NCBI GenBank assembly: GCA_050944255.1
Contig: JBMNQS010000060.1
Location: 1-13,141, forward strand
DNA from: JBMNQS01 sp050944255
Lineage (GTDB): Bacteria > Bacillota > Clostridia > Christensenellales > Maliibacteriaceae
Length of the DNA: 13,141 bases
Reading direction: 5' to 3'
The notes beneath the pieces are model-generated. The model had not been told where the DNA came from. It made no database searches and saw only the letters and a list, made by a program, of their open reading frames with translations. Shown one piece after another: positions 7,341 to 13,141 of this stretch; within the stretch, counting starts at the first letter, position 1, and every line of letters begins with the position of its first letter. The translations under genes were made by a program, and so were the position numbers.

Positions 7341-7428
7341 TTGCAGGCTTCATCCGGGTCCGCCTGCGCCGCATGGTACCGGCGGGCCCGATACCGGTTC
7401 CCATAAAAATATATAAAGGAGACGCAGC
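7341..7428 (+). other. Inter-cistronic hairpins between permease and CPBP genes
   Basis: This is the longest gap inside the operon (88 bp). It holds two inverted repeats: GCAGGC (7343-7348) with GCCTGC (7362-7367), and ACCGG (7378-7382) with CCGGT (7394-7398), the second enclosing the self-complementary CGGGCCCG (7383-7390). No U-tract follows either, so they are not clear terminators. RNA processing or partial attenuation between the exporter genes and the enzyme genes is possible. The Shine-Dalgarno GGAG of the next gene is at 7418-7421, preceded by an AT-rich TATATAAA run. Confidence 0.35.
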
Positions 7429-8448
7429 ATGGATAAAGTGAAAATTCTCGTACGCCAAAAGCCAATGCCCGCCTTCCTGGCGCTCACTTTCCTGATCTCA
7501 TGGGCCGTATGGGGCCTGTCGCCGTTTGTTGCCGGCGGCGAGGATATTAAGAGAATCCTCGATACGCTGGGGGCCTTCGGCCCGGCGCTGGCGGCGCTGG
7601 CCATAAGCGCCGCGGCGGTTACGGATACCCGAAGGAGGGTTTCCCCGAAGTACTGGCTCGTATTGGCGGCGCTGTTTATTGCCGCGCTGACCGTCAATAT
7701 CCTATCGCTGGAAACCGTGCTGAGCATACAGGGACGGCCTGCGGTTTACATCCTTTTGGGCATCATGGCGCTGCTTTCGGCCGTGCTGCTGGCGGGGCTG
7801 CTGTCCCGCAACGGGGGCGTGAGAAAGCTTCTTGGTCCCTTCACGCGCTGGAAGACGGGCCTTCGGTGGTATTTTGCCGCCCTGCTTCTGTTTCCCTGCG
7901 CGCAGCTTCTGGGCACGCTCATCGACGTGCTGCTTGGCGCGCAATTTGATTTCGCCTTCTACGCTGGGCCGCCGCACCGCTTCATATACAGGTTCGTCAT
8001 TGGTTTCGCCGCCATGCTGCTCTTCGGCGGCGCTTTAAACGAGGAGCCGGGCTGGCGCGGGTTCGCGCTGCCGAGGCTTTTGGGAAAGTACAGCCCCCTT
8101 ACCGCCAGTATCATCCTTGGGTTCGTATGGTCGCTATGGCACGCCCCGCTTCATTTTAACGGGTTTTATGCCGACGGCCTGGCGGGGTTTCTTACAAGGT
8201 TCATCTGGAACATCCCCCTGAGCGTATTGTTTACATGGATTTATACAAAGACCAGAGGGAGCCTCATCCACGTGACGCTGCTGCATACCGGCGTCAACAC
8301 CACGGGCCTTCTGATTCCGGTGATGCCCCGCGCGGGGATGATCATGGTGGGCATTCTGGTGGTCATTCTCGCCGTCGTCATCATTTCGGACAGGATGTGG
8401 GTAAAGACGCGGGAGGATTTTTCATGCCGGGGCCAGGACGGCGGATAG
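7429..8448 (+). CDS. CPBP family intramembrane glutamic endopeptidase (Rce1/Abi type)
   Basis: This 339-residue polytopic membrane protein starts at ATG 7429 with GGAG at 7418-7421. About eight hydrophobic segments are visible. The three CPBP motifs are intact: EEPGWRG (205-211; Glu205, Glu206, Arg210), WSLWHAPLHF (234-243; His238), and HTGVN (286-290; His286, Asn290). The family includes eukaryotic Rce1, which cleaves prenylated CAAX proteins, and bacterial proteins acting in bacteriocin self-immunity or peptide maturation. Active-site residues are complete, so it should be catalytic. It sits between an exporter and an oxidoreductase in a MerR-headed operon. A role in processing an envelope peptide or protein, or in immunity, is inferred. 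No candidate precursor peptide was seen nearby. Confidence 0.9.
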   Translation: MDKVKILVRQKPMPAFLALTFLISWAVWGLSPFVAGGEDIKRILDTLGAFGPALAALAISAAAVTDTRRRVSPKYWLVLAALFIAALTVNILSLETVLSIQGRPAVYILLGIMALLSAVLLAGLLSRNGGVRKLLGPFTRWKTGLRWYFAALLLFPCAQLLGTLIDVLLGAQFDFAFYAGPPHRFIYRFVIGFAAMLLFGGALNEEPGWRGFALPRLLGKYSPLTASIILGFVWSLWHAPLHFNGFYADGLAGFLTRFIWNIPLSVLFTWIYTKTRGSLIHVTLLHTGVNTTGLLIPVMPRAGMIMVGILVVILAVVIISDRMWVKTREDFSCRGQDGG

Positions 8449-8470
8449 TATTTAAAGGAGGAAAAAAACA

Positions 8471-9955
8471 GTGAGAAAAGTCATTATCGTAGGCGCGGGG
8501 ATCGCCGGCCTTTCGGCGGGCGTTTACGCGCAGCAGAGCGGATTTGACACGACCATTTTGGAAATGCACGCCATTCCCGGCGGCAACTGCACCAGCTGGC
8601 GGCGCAGGGGGTACCTGTTTGAGGGCGGTCTTCACTGGCTGACGGGCTCGGACGCAAAACAGCCCCTCCACAAGGTTTGGAGGAATCTGGGCGCCATCGA
8701 TGAAACCACAAAGATTTTTACGCGCGACCCGTTTTTCGTCCTGGATCATCAGGGGCAGCAGGTGTGCCTCTACAGAGATCCCGACCGGCTCAGGGAGCAT
8801 CTCATCGGCATCTCGCCGGAGGATGAGAAGGCCATCTGCGCCCTATGCGCGGATATCAAACGATTTGCTAAAATGTCCATGCCGGTGATGGACATCAAGG
8901 GCGTTCGGGTCACGGAAAAAAGCGGCATGCCGCTTTCGGCGCTCTTTTCCATGCTGCCCGCAGTGGGGAAATTATCCCGGTACGGCAAGCTGCCGGTTGA
9001 CGAGTATGCGCAGCGTTTCCAGTGCCCCGCCATACGGGAGCTTCTCCACAATGTAGTCGGCGAAACGTTTCCGGCCACCGCCATGTTTTTTACACTGGGC
9101 ACGCTGGCATCTGGCGACGGCGGCTATCTGGAGGGCGGCTCCCTGGAAATGACCCGGAAAATGGCCGATCGCTTTACTTCCCTGGGCGGTGAAATACGGT
9201 ACTCGACCCGTGTGCAGAAGGTGCTTGCGCAGGACGGGAAGGCTATCGGTGTCATAGCGGACGGCGAGAGGCTGCCGGCGGACGCCGTCATCGTAACGGC
9301 GGACACGCGCTCGGCCATCGACGCATTGTTTGAAGGGCCGCTGGAAGAATCGTGGACGGACAGGATGCGCGCTCAAACCAAGCCCATGGTGTGCACGTTT
9401 ATCAGCCTTGGCGTGGCGGCGGATCTATCGGATCTGCCCGGGAGCATGGTCTTTTCACCGCAGGAGCCGCTTGTATATGCCGGGAAGGAGCATGCCGCGC
9501 TGAGCTTCACGCATTACGCCGCGTACGACGGCTACGCGCCGCAGGGATGCACCGCCATGACGGTGATCCTGATGGGCGACACCTATGCATACTGGCGCGC
9601 ACAGAGAGAGGCCGGCCGCTATGAGGAAGAAAAACAGCGCATTGCCGGCGAAGTTATAGGGCGCCTGGAGCAATACATACCGAAAATCAAAGGTAAAATC
9701 GCGGTGACGGACGTGGCCACGCCGCTCACCTACGAGCGCTACTGCGGCACGTATCACGGCTCATGGATGACGCTGACGGATACAGGCGACAAGATGACGC
9801 CCTACCCCACCGCTTCGGAAAGCATAAAGCATCTTTACTTTGCGGGGCAGCGGATGCAGCCGCCGGGCGGGCTGCCCGTCGCCGCGGATTCGGGGCGCAG
9901 GGCGGCGCAGCATCTGTGCAGGGATATGGATGCGGTGTTTCAGGGGATGGTCTGA
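8471..9955 (+). CDS. Phytoene desaturase/retinol saturase-like FAD-dependent oxidoreductase
   Basis: This 494-residue protein starts at GTG 8471, nine bases after AAAGGAGG (8454-8461); no ATG fits this spacing. The N-terminal Rossmann fold has GAGIAGLSAG (8-17) and the ribose-binding Glu31, followed by PGGNCTSW (36-43) and GYLFEGGLHW (47-56). These are the CrtI/CRTISO/RetSat (COG1233) signatures. The C-terminal FAD motif is YFAGQRMQPPGGLPVAADSG. Relatives desaturate, isomerise or saturate polyene and isoprenoid lipids at the membrane surface. There is no phytoene synthase or other carotenoid gene in the window, so carotenoid synthesis is not supported. It is the fifth gene of the MerR-headed operon, 22 bp after the CPBP gene. 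The substrate is unknown; a lipid or a hydrophobic natural product is the best inference. Confidence 0.88.
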   Translation: MRKVIIVGAGIAGLSAGVYAQQSGFDTTILEMHAIPGGNCTSWRRRGYLFEGGLHWLTGSDAKQPLHKVWRNLGAIDETTKIFTRDPFFVLDHQGQQVCLYRDPDRLREHLIGISPEDEKAICALCADIKRFAKMSMPVMDIKGVRVTEKSGMPLSALFSMLPAVGKLSRYGKLPVDEYAQRFQCPAIRELLHNVVGETFPATAMFFTLGTLASGDGGYLEGGSLEMTRKMADRFTSLGGEIRYSTRVQKVLAQDGKAIGVIADGERLPADAVIVTADTRSAIDALFEGPLEESWTDRMRAQTKPMVCTFISLGVAADLSDLPGSMVFSPQEPLVYAGKEHAALSFTHYAAYDGYAPQGCTAMTVILMGDTYAYWRAQREAGRYEEEKQRIAGEVIGRLEQYIPKIKGKIAVTDVATPLTYERYCGTYHGSWMTLTDTGDKMTPYPTASESIKHLYFAGQRMQPPGGLPVAADSGRRAAQHLCRDMDAVFQGMV

Positions 9956-10003
9956 TCATTGAGCGTAAAATCAAATGGAGAGAAAGCAGAAAGGGGCATG
10001 CAT

Positions 10004-11533
10004 ATGGACACAAAAAACACGAGCCCGGCACCGGGCAAGGCGCGGATAGGCATCTTCATTCTTCTGGCCGTTTATCTTTTTGCCATGCTGCCGGTTACAG
10101 GGGTTTTCCCCTGCGGCAGGCGCGGCGTAAAGGGGGCGTCCCTGGAGGGCTTCACGGCGCACATGGACCAAAGGGTGAAGACGCTGATGAAGCGGTACCG
10201 CATCCCCGGCGCCAGCGTCGCGCTTGTTGAGGGCGGCCAGATCGTCTGGACAAAGGCGTACGGCTACGCCGAGCTTGAAACCGGAAGGCCACTGACCCCG
10301 GACACGCCCATGCGGGTGCAGTCCATAGCCAAGTCCGTCACCGCGTGGGGGGTCATGAAACTGGTGGAACAAGGCAAAATAGAGCTGGACAGCCCGGCGG
10401 CGCGGTATATGAAGAACTGGACGTTCCCAAAGTCCGAATTTGCGGCGCAGGACGTGACGGTCCGGCAGCTTTTGAACCATACCTCCGGACTGCCGCTGGG
10501 GGATGTCTTTACCATTTACGCCCCGACGCAAGAGGTACCTTCGCTTCAGGAGAGCCTGGGCAGGCAGGCGGTGCTCATGCGGGAGCCCGGGACTGCCTTT
10601 TATTACTCCAACACGGGCTACAATTTGCTGGAGCTGCTGGTCCAGGAGGTCACCGGCCAAGATTTCGCCGAATATATGCGGCAGGAGGTCTTGCTTCCGC
10701 TGGGCATGGAGCATTCGAATTTTGACTGGAGCGAGGCGCTTGACCCGCCCGTTCCCACGGGATATGATCTGGGCGGCGACGCCGTGCCGGTGTATGTCTT
10801 TGCGGAAAAGGGGTCGGGCGGCCTGTTCGCGTCGGCAGAGGATATCGCCCGGTTCATTGCCGCGGGAATGACGGATTTTTCCGACAACCCCGTGCTCGGC
10901 CCTGAAAGCATCGATCAATTGCATACCCCGTCCAGCCGGAAGATAGGCGTGTACAATCTCGTATTTGACGCCTACGGGCTGGGGCATTATATCGAGGCGC
11001 TGCCAAACGGCAGGCGCGCCGTTTCCCACGGAGGGCAGGGAACCGGCATCATGACGCATTTTCACGCCGTCCCCGAGACGGGGGACGGGATTGTGATTTT
11101 AACCAACAGCCAGAGAAGCTGGCCGTTCATCGCGTACCTGCTGAGCGACTGGGCTCAGTGGCGCGGATTTCCCACGGTGGGCATGGGCCGGATCATCTGG
11201 GGCAAGTACGGCCTGTGGGCGTTTGTCGGCGTCATCTGGTCTGCCGCACTGCTTTTGGTCCTGCAATTGATCACGCGGGGCATGCGGCGCAAAGAGGCGC
11301 CATCCCCCAAAAGACGGCGCCTGTGGCGATTGGTACAGCTTGTGGCGGGGACCGTCATATTGGCCATTCTGGCGTGGTGCGTAAGTCAAAAGTATCTTTT
11401 CATCACATCGGTATTTCCCATCGCTTCGGTGGCGCTGGGTATCTGTATGTTTGCGCTGGCCGTCGTCCTGCTGCTGTCGGCGCTGCTCCCGGCAAAGAGA
11501 CGGGAAAACCATGCGGCCGGAGAGGACCGATAA
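10004..11533 (+). CDS. Membrane-bound beta-lactamase family serine hydrolase (PBP4*/FmtA-like)
   Basis: The start chosen is ATG 10004, seven bases after AAAGGGG (9990-9996), giving 509 residues. In-frame alternatives at TTG 9959 and ATG 9998 have worse spacing. An N-terminal signal or anchor helix (about 14-34) is followed by a class C beta-lactamase/DD-peptidase fold: S-x-x-K as SIAK (Ser107, Lys110), Y-x-N as YSN (Tyr201, Asn203), and HGG (342-344) as the third motif. The conserved NHTSGLP loop is at 158-164. After about residue 400 come three hydrophobic segments (about 401-423, 444-462 and 466-495) and a charged tail. The catalytic domain should face outside. Relatives hydrolyse D-amino-acid esters, peptides or teichoic-acid D-alanyl esters. 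It is the last gene of the MerR-headed operon, so modification of an envelope target is inferred. True beta-lactam resistance is not implied. Confidence 0.88.
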   Translation: MDTKNTSPAPGKARIGIFILLAVYLFAMLPVTGVFPCGRRGVKGASLEGFTAHMDQRVKTLMKRYRIPGASVALVEGGQIVWTKAYGYAELETGRPLTPDTPMRVQSIAKSVTAWGVMKLVEQGKIELDSPAARYMKNWTFPKSEFAAQDVTVRQLLNHTSGLPLGDVFTIYAPTQEVPSLQESLGRQAVLMREPGTAFYYSNTGYNLLELLVQEVTGQDFAEYMRQEVLLPLGMEHSNFDWSEALDPPVPTGYDLGGDAVPVYVFAEKGSGGLFASAEDIARFIAAGMTDFSDNPVLGPESIDQLHTPSSRKIGVYNLVFDAYGLGHYIEALPNGRRAVSHGGQGTGIMTHFHAVPETGDGIVILTNSQRSWPFIAYLLSDWAQWRGFPTVGMGRIIWGKYGLWAFVGVIWSAALLLVLQLITRGMRRKEAPSPKRRRLWRLVQLVAGTVILAILAWCVSQKYLFITSVFPIASVALGICMFALAVVLLLSALLPAKRRENHAAGEDR

Positions 11534-11632
11534 AAACCGGGCGCGGCTGCCGGCTTACTGAGCGTCCGCGCGCTGTGAATTCTGCACAGGGCCGGGGCCG
11601 TGAACATTCCGTCGGCGTCCTTGAGGAGATTC

Positions 11633-11671
11633 AAAAATAAAAGGCCCGGTCCGAAACGACGGGCCGGGCCT
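11633..11671 (-). terminator. Intrinsic terminator of the DedA gene
   Basis: Read on the minus strand, AGGCCCGG (11671-11664) pairs with CCGGGCCT (11649-11642), with extra CCG/CGG pairing inside the loop. It is followed by a T-rich tail (complement of the A-rich run 11633-11641). It begins 13 bp after the DedA stop codon. On the plus strand the same hairpin is not followed by a T-run, so it would terminate the converging operon only weakly. Confidence 0.9.
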
Positions 11672-11684
11672 GAGTGAAACGATT

Positions 11685-12308
11685 TTACGAATCGCCTTTC
11701 TCGAAAAACCTTTTTTTGATAAAGACGGCGCCAATCCACAGGGCGGCCACAATCAGGACCGCGGCGGTGATCAGCGCATAGGTGTCGAAGTACACCGCTA
11801 TGGACTCCCAGGCGTTGCCGGCCATTCTGCCCAGGAACACCAGCACCACATTCCAGATCAGTGTACCCACCGCGGTCAGGGGCAAAAAGATTTTCAGCGG
11901 CATCCTGGCAATGCCGGCGGGAACGGAGATCAGGCTGCGGACAATGGGGATGAACCGGCAGAAGAAAACGGTTTTAGGGCCATGCCTGGCAAACCATGCC
12001 TCCGCTTTTTGGACGTCCTCCTTTTTCAGGTGCAGCGCCTTTCCCAGCCTGCTTTCAAACAGCCGCTGCAGACGCTGCGCCCCCAGCGCCCTGCCTACGA
12101 CATAAAATACAGACGTGCCGGCAATCGATCCGAGGGTGGCCGCGGCGGTCACGCCCCATATGTTCATGGTGCTGAACGTGGTCATGAATCCGCTGAAGGT
12201 CAGAATGATTTCCGAAGGAATCGGGGGAAAAATATTTTCAATGGCGATCAGCAGAAACACGCCGATGTAGCCGAAGCGATTGATGATGTCGATGATGATC
12301 TGTTCCAT
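11685..12308 (-). CDS. DedA family (VTT domain) membrane protein
   Basis: This 207-residue protein is read leftward from ATG at 12308, with GGGAG five bases upstream (12314-12318). Family hallmarks are the re-entrant segment GYIGVFLLIAIENIFPPIPS (13-32) with Glu24, the glycine/small-residue segment TLGSIAGTSVFYVVGRALG (58-76), and FFCRFIPIVRSLISVPAG (115-132) with Arg118 and Arg124, followed by C-terminal helices (about 143-163 and 178-198). DedA proteins are cytoplasmic-membrane transporters. Some (UptA-type) flip undecaprenyl phosphate back across the membrane; others affect proton-motive force and antimicrobial-peptide tolerance. It lies 93 bp downstream of a PadR-type regulator on the same strand, has its own TATAAT promoter, and ends at a clear terminator. 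Confidence 0.93.
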   Translation of the reverse strand: MEQIIIDIINRFGYIGVFLLIAIENIFPPIPSEIILTFSGFMTTFSTMNIWGVTAAATLGSIAGTSVFYVVGRALGAQRLQRLFESRLGKALHLKKEDVQKAEAWFARHGPKTVFFCRFIPIVRSLISVPAGIARMPLKIFLPLTAVGTLIWNVVLVFLGRMAGNAWESIAVYFDTYALITAAVLIVAALWIGAVFIKKRFFEKGDS

Positions 12309-12325
12309 ATAATCTCCCAGGTAAA

Positions 12326-12353
12326 ATTATAAGCCGATGCCCGATGCGGTGAA
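12326..12353 (-). promoter_or_regulatory. Putative promoter of the DedA gene, -35 in the loop of a dyad
   Basis: On the minus strand, TTCACC (12353-12348) is followed by a 16-bp spacer and a perfect TATAAT (12331-12326), ending 17 bp before the start codon. The dyad GATGC-N6-GCATC (12343-12358) has the -35 hexamer exactly as its six-base centre, which would suit repressor binding. The leader would be very short, with the Shine-Dalgarno close to the 5' end. Confidence 0.6.
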
Positions 12354-12401
12354 GCATCCATGCGCAAGGGGAACGTTTGAGGTCCCTGCAGGTACGCCCT
12401 C

Positions 12402-12716
12402 CTACAGGAATCTTTCCACGATCCGCGCCGTCTCTTTCCAGTCGCGGGTCAGCCGGGCCAGATGCACCTTGCCCTGCCGGGTGATCCGAAAGTATTTTCT
12501 TCGCCCATCGCCTGTTTCGCCGCCTTGGTAAGGCTCGATGGCCTTTAGGCCTTCCAACCGCTTGAGCGCAAGATACATGGTGGCCTCCAGCATCTCAAAG
12601 GCGCCCCCGGTCTGCGCTTTGATGGTCCTTGAAATTCCGTAGCCATAGTTATCCTGCCGGTTCAGAACGCTCAGTATCAGCATATCGACCGTGCCTTTGA
12701 GCATCTCCTTATTCAA
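12402..12716 (-). CDS. PadR family transcriptional regulator
   Basis: This protein of 104 residues is read leftward from TTG at 12716. The TTG start is preferred because it gives the family's usual N-terminus, MNKEMLKGTVDMLILSVL, and has GGGGTGA upstream. An ATG at 12704 is the fallback. An upstream in-frame ATG at 12770 lies inside the -10 box of the promoter and cannot be used. The winged helix matches PadR: NYGYGISRTI (23-32), the recognition region EATMYLALKRLEGLKAIEP (44-62; usual family form PALYPLLxRLExxGLI), and the wing GDGRRKYFRITRQGK (69-83). Length and lack of a long C-terminal helix domain fit the small PadR-s2 class. It probably represses its own promoter. Whether it controls the downstream DedA gene or an unseen transporter is open. 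Confidence 0.9.
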   Translation of the reverse strand: MNKEMLKGTVDMLILSVLNRQDNYGYGISRTIKAQTGGAFEMLEATMYLALKRLEGLKAIEPYQGGETGDGRRKYFRITRQGKVHLARLTRDWKETARIVERFL

Positions 12717-12765
12717 ACGATCTTCACCCCGGAACACTTCACACAATAAGGTACATAATGAGTCG

Positions 12766-12794
12766 ATCATAGCACAGCTACTTAATGATGTAAA
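12766..12794 (-). promoter_or_regulatory. Near-consensus sigma-A promoter of the PadR gene
   Basis: On the minus strand, TTTACA (12794-12789), a 17-bp spacer and TATGAT (12771-12766) match the vegetative consensus in five of six bases at each element. Transcription would start near 12759, leaving a leader of about 43 nt before TTG 12716. The half-palindrome TACTT (12779-12783)/AAGTA (12793-12797) covers the -35, and the TAATGA repeats nearby (12757-12762 and 12783-12788) are possible operator parts for autoregulation. Confidence 0.8.
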
Positions 12795-12923
12795 GTACAG
12801 CGGGAAATCATCCTGCGCTTATACGCCTTTATCCTTTTATAGCATGCGCAGCTTTTTAAAGGCCCATTTTGCGCTCTAAAATGACGCCAAGGGCCACGGC
12901 AGAGCGGCATTTTTACAGGCTGT

Positions 12924-12952
12924 CCAAACAGAAAGCCCCTCAAAAAGGGGCT
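12924..12952 (-). terminator. Hairpin with modest U-tail, possible terminator for a gene beyond the right edge
   Basis: AGCCCCT (12934-12940) and AGGGGCT (12946-12952) form a 7-bp GC-rich stem with a 5-nt loop. Read on the minus strand it is followed by TTCTGTTTG, a moderate U-tract; on the plus strand no T-run follows. It could end a leftward transcript entering from the right edge, or be one arm of the structured region around it. Confidence 0.45.
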
Positions 12953-13070
12953 CAGACTGTCAAAAAAGTCCCTTTGGGGGTTATTAGGGGGCCAAAGCTC
13001 CCTAATTTAAATTCCGTGGGCAAGGGCGACATGTGCGGCCGCAGCCCACTCCTTTCAGGGTTTTCCGGCC

Positions 13071-13101
13071 GCTGCAAAAACCGATGAGAGGTTTTTGCAG
13101 C
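13071..13101. repeat. Perfect 12-bp inverted repeat (hairpin)
   Basis: GCTGCAAAAACC (13071-13082) and GGTTTTTGCAGC (13090-13101) are perfect complements around a 7-nt loop. It is the longest perfect stem in the non-coding DNA of this window. No T-run follows on the plus strand within 20 bases, and none on the minus strand, so it does not look like a simple terminator. Confidence 0.75.
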
Positions 13102-13141
13102 AGGAAAAGCCCTGGCAGATCCGTCAAAAAACATCGTTTTT

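Larger units (their letters stand above)
12795..13141. other. Non-coding right end dense in inverted repeats
   Basis: No convincing gene lies here. Short open frames exist on both strands but have no Shine-Dalgarno, no recognisable domain, and overlap the hairpins. Inverted repeats in order are GGCCC/GGGCC (12861-12865 with 12891-12895) enclosing CATTTT/AAAATG (12865-12870, 12878-12883); AGCCCCT/AGGGGCT (12934-12952); ATTAGGG/CCCTAAT (12983-12989, 13000-13006); GCGGCCG/CGGCCGC (13035-13041, 13066-13072); and the 12-bp stem at 13071-13101. The last two share bases 13071-13072 and would compete. The run may be a structured RNA or a dispersed intergenic element cut by the window edge. Confidence 0.55.

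Noticed and set aside
4680..7428. Small precursor-peptide gene for a bacteriocin near the CPBP/ABC genes
   Set aside because: Gaps at 4680-4894 and 7341-7428 were read on both strands. No short frame with a Shine-Dalgarno and leader-like sequence was found.
9959..10003. TTG 9959 or ATG 9998 as start of the serine hydrolase
   Set aside because: Neither has a properly spaced Shine-Dalgarno, while AAAGGGG is seven bases before ATG 10004, which leads straight into a signal/anchor helix.
9971..11065. Minus-strand open frame (364 codons) opposite the serine hydrolase
   Set aside because: The plus-strand frame carries all catalytic motifs; the reverse frame has low-complexity composition and no recognisable domain.
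12869..13134. Short open frames on both strands in the right end
   Set aside because: They lack ribosome binding sites and domains and lie across strong inverted repeats; they are probably translations of a non-coding element.

Overview
The window looks like chromosomal DNA from a GC-rich member of the Clostridia, probably an uncultured gut-type Firmicute. That is an inference. It rests on strong AGGAGG-type ribosome binding sites before nearly every gene, GTG/TTG as alternative starts, compact directons, and protein families typical of Firmicutes: a MerR regulator with a TipAS-like sensor, a PadR regulator, ABC-2 exporters, CPBP proteases and DedA. No rRNA, tRNA, CRISPR array, insertion sequence or phage gene was seen.

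Region 1 (1-2994, + strand) is the 3' part of an operon with three visible genes. They are the C-terminal portion of a Tm-1-like/UPF0261 protein (cut by the window edge), an old-yellow-enzyme-type flavin oxidoreductase with a four-cysteine cluster site, and a xylose-isomerase-like TIM-barrel sugar isomerase/epimerase. Gaps are short and each internal gene has a clear Shine-Dalgarno. This looks like a small catabolic or modification pathway of unknown substrate. It ends in a GC hairpin with a weak U-tail.

Region 2 (2995-4764) is a 311-bp AT-rich spacer followed by one gene for a membrane-anchored S41-family serine peptidase, closed by a strong intrinsic terminator.

Region 3 (4845-11533, + strand) is the most coherent unit: a probable six-gene operon. 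It opens with a MerR-type promoter (19-bp spacer, dyad centred in the spacer). The genes are a MerR/TipAS-like regulator, an ABC ATPase, an ABC-2 permease, a CPBP (Rce1/Abi-type) membrane protease, a phytoene-desaturase/retinol-saturase-like FAD oxidoreductase, and a membrane-bound beta-lactamase-fold serine hydrolase. The first three genes overlap by ATGA. The likely reading is an inducible envelope-stress or drug-response module that exports a compound and modifies a lipid or peptide at the membrane. The substrate cannot be read from the sequence.

Region 4 (11633-12794, - strand) converges on region 3. It has a PadR-family repressor, started at TTG from a near-consensus promoter, then a DedA-family membrane protein with its own TATAAT promoter and a good terminator. 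The right end (about 12795-13141) has no convincing gene but is packed with inverted repeats. It may be a structured RNA or a dispersed intergenic element.
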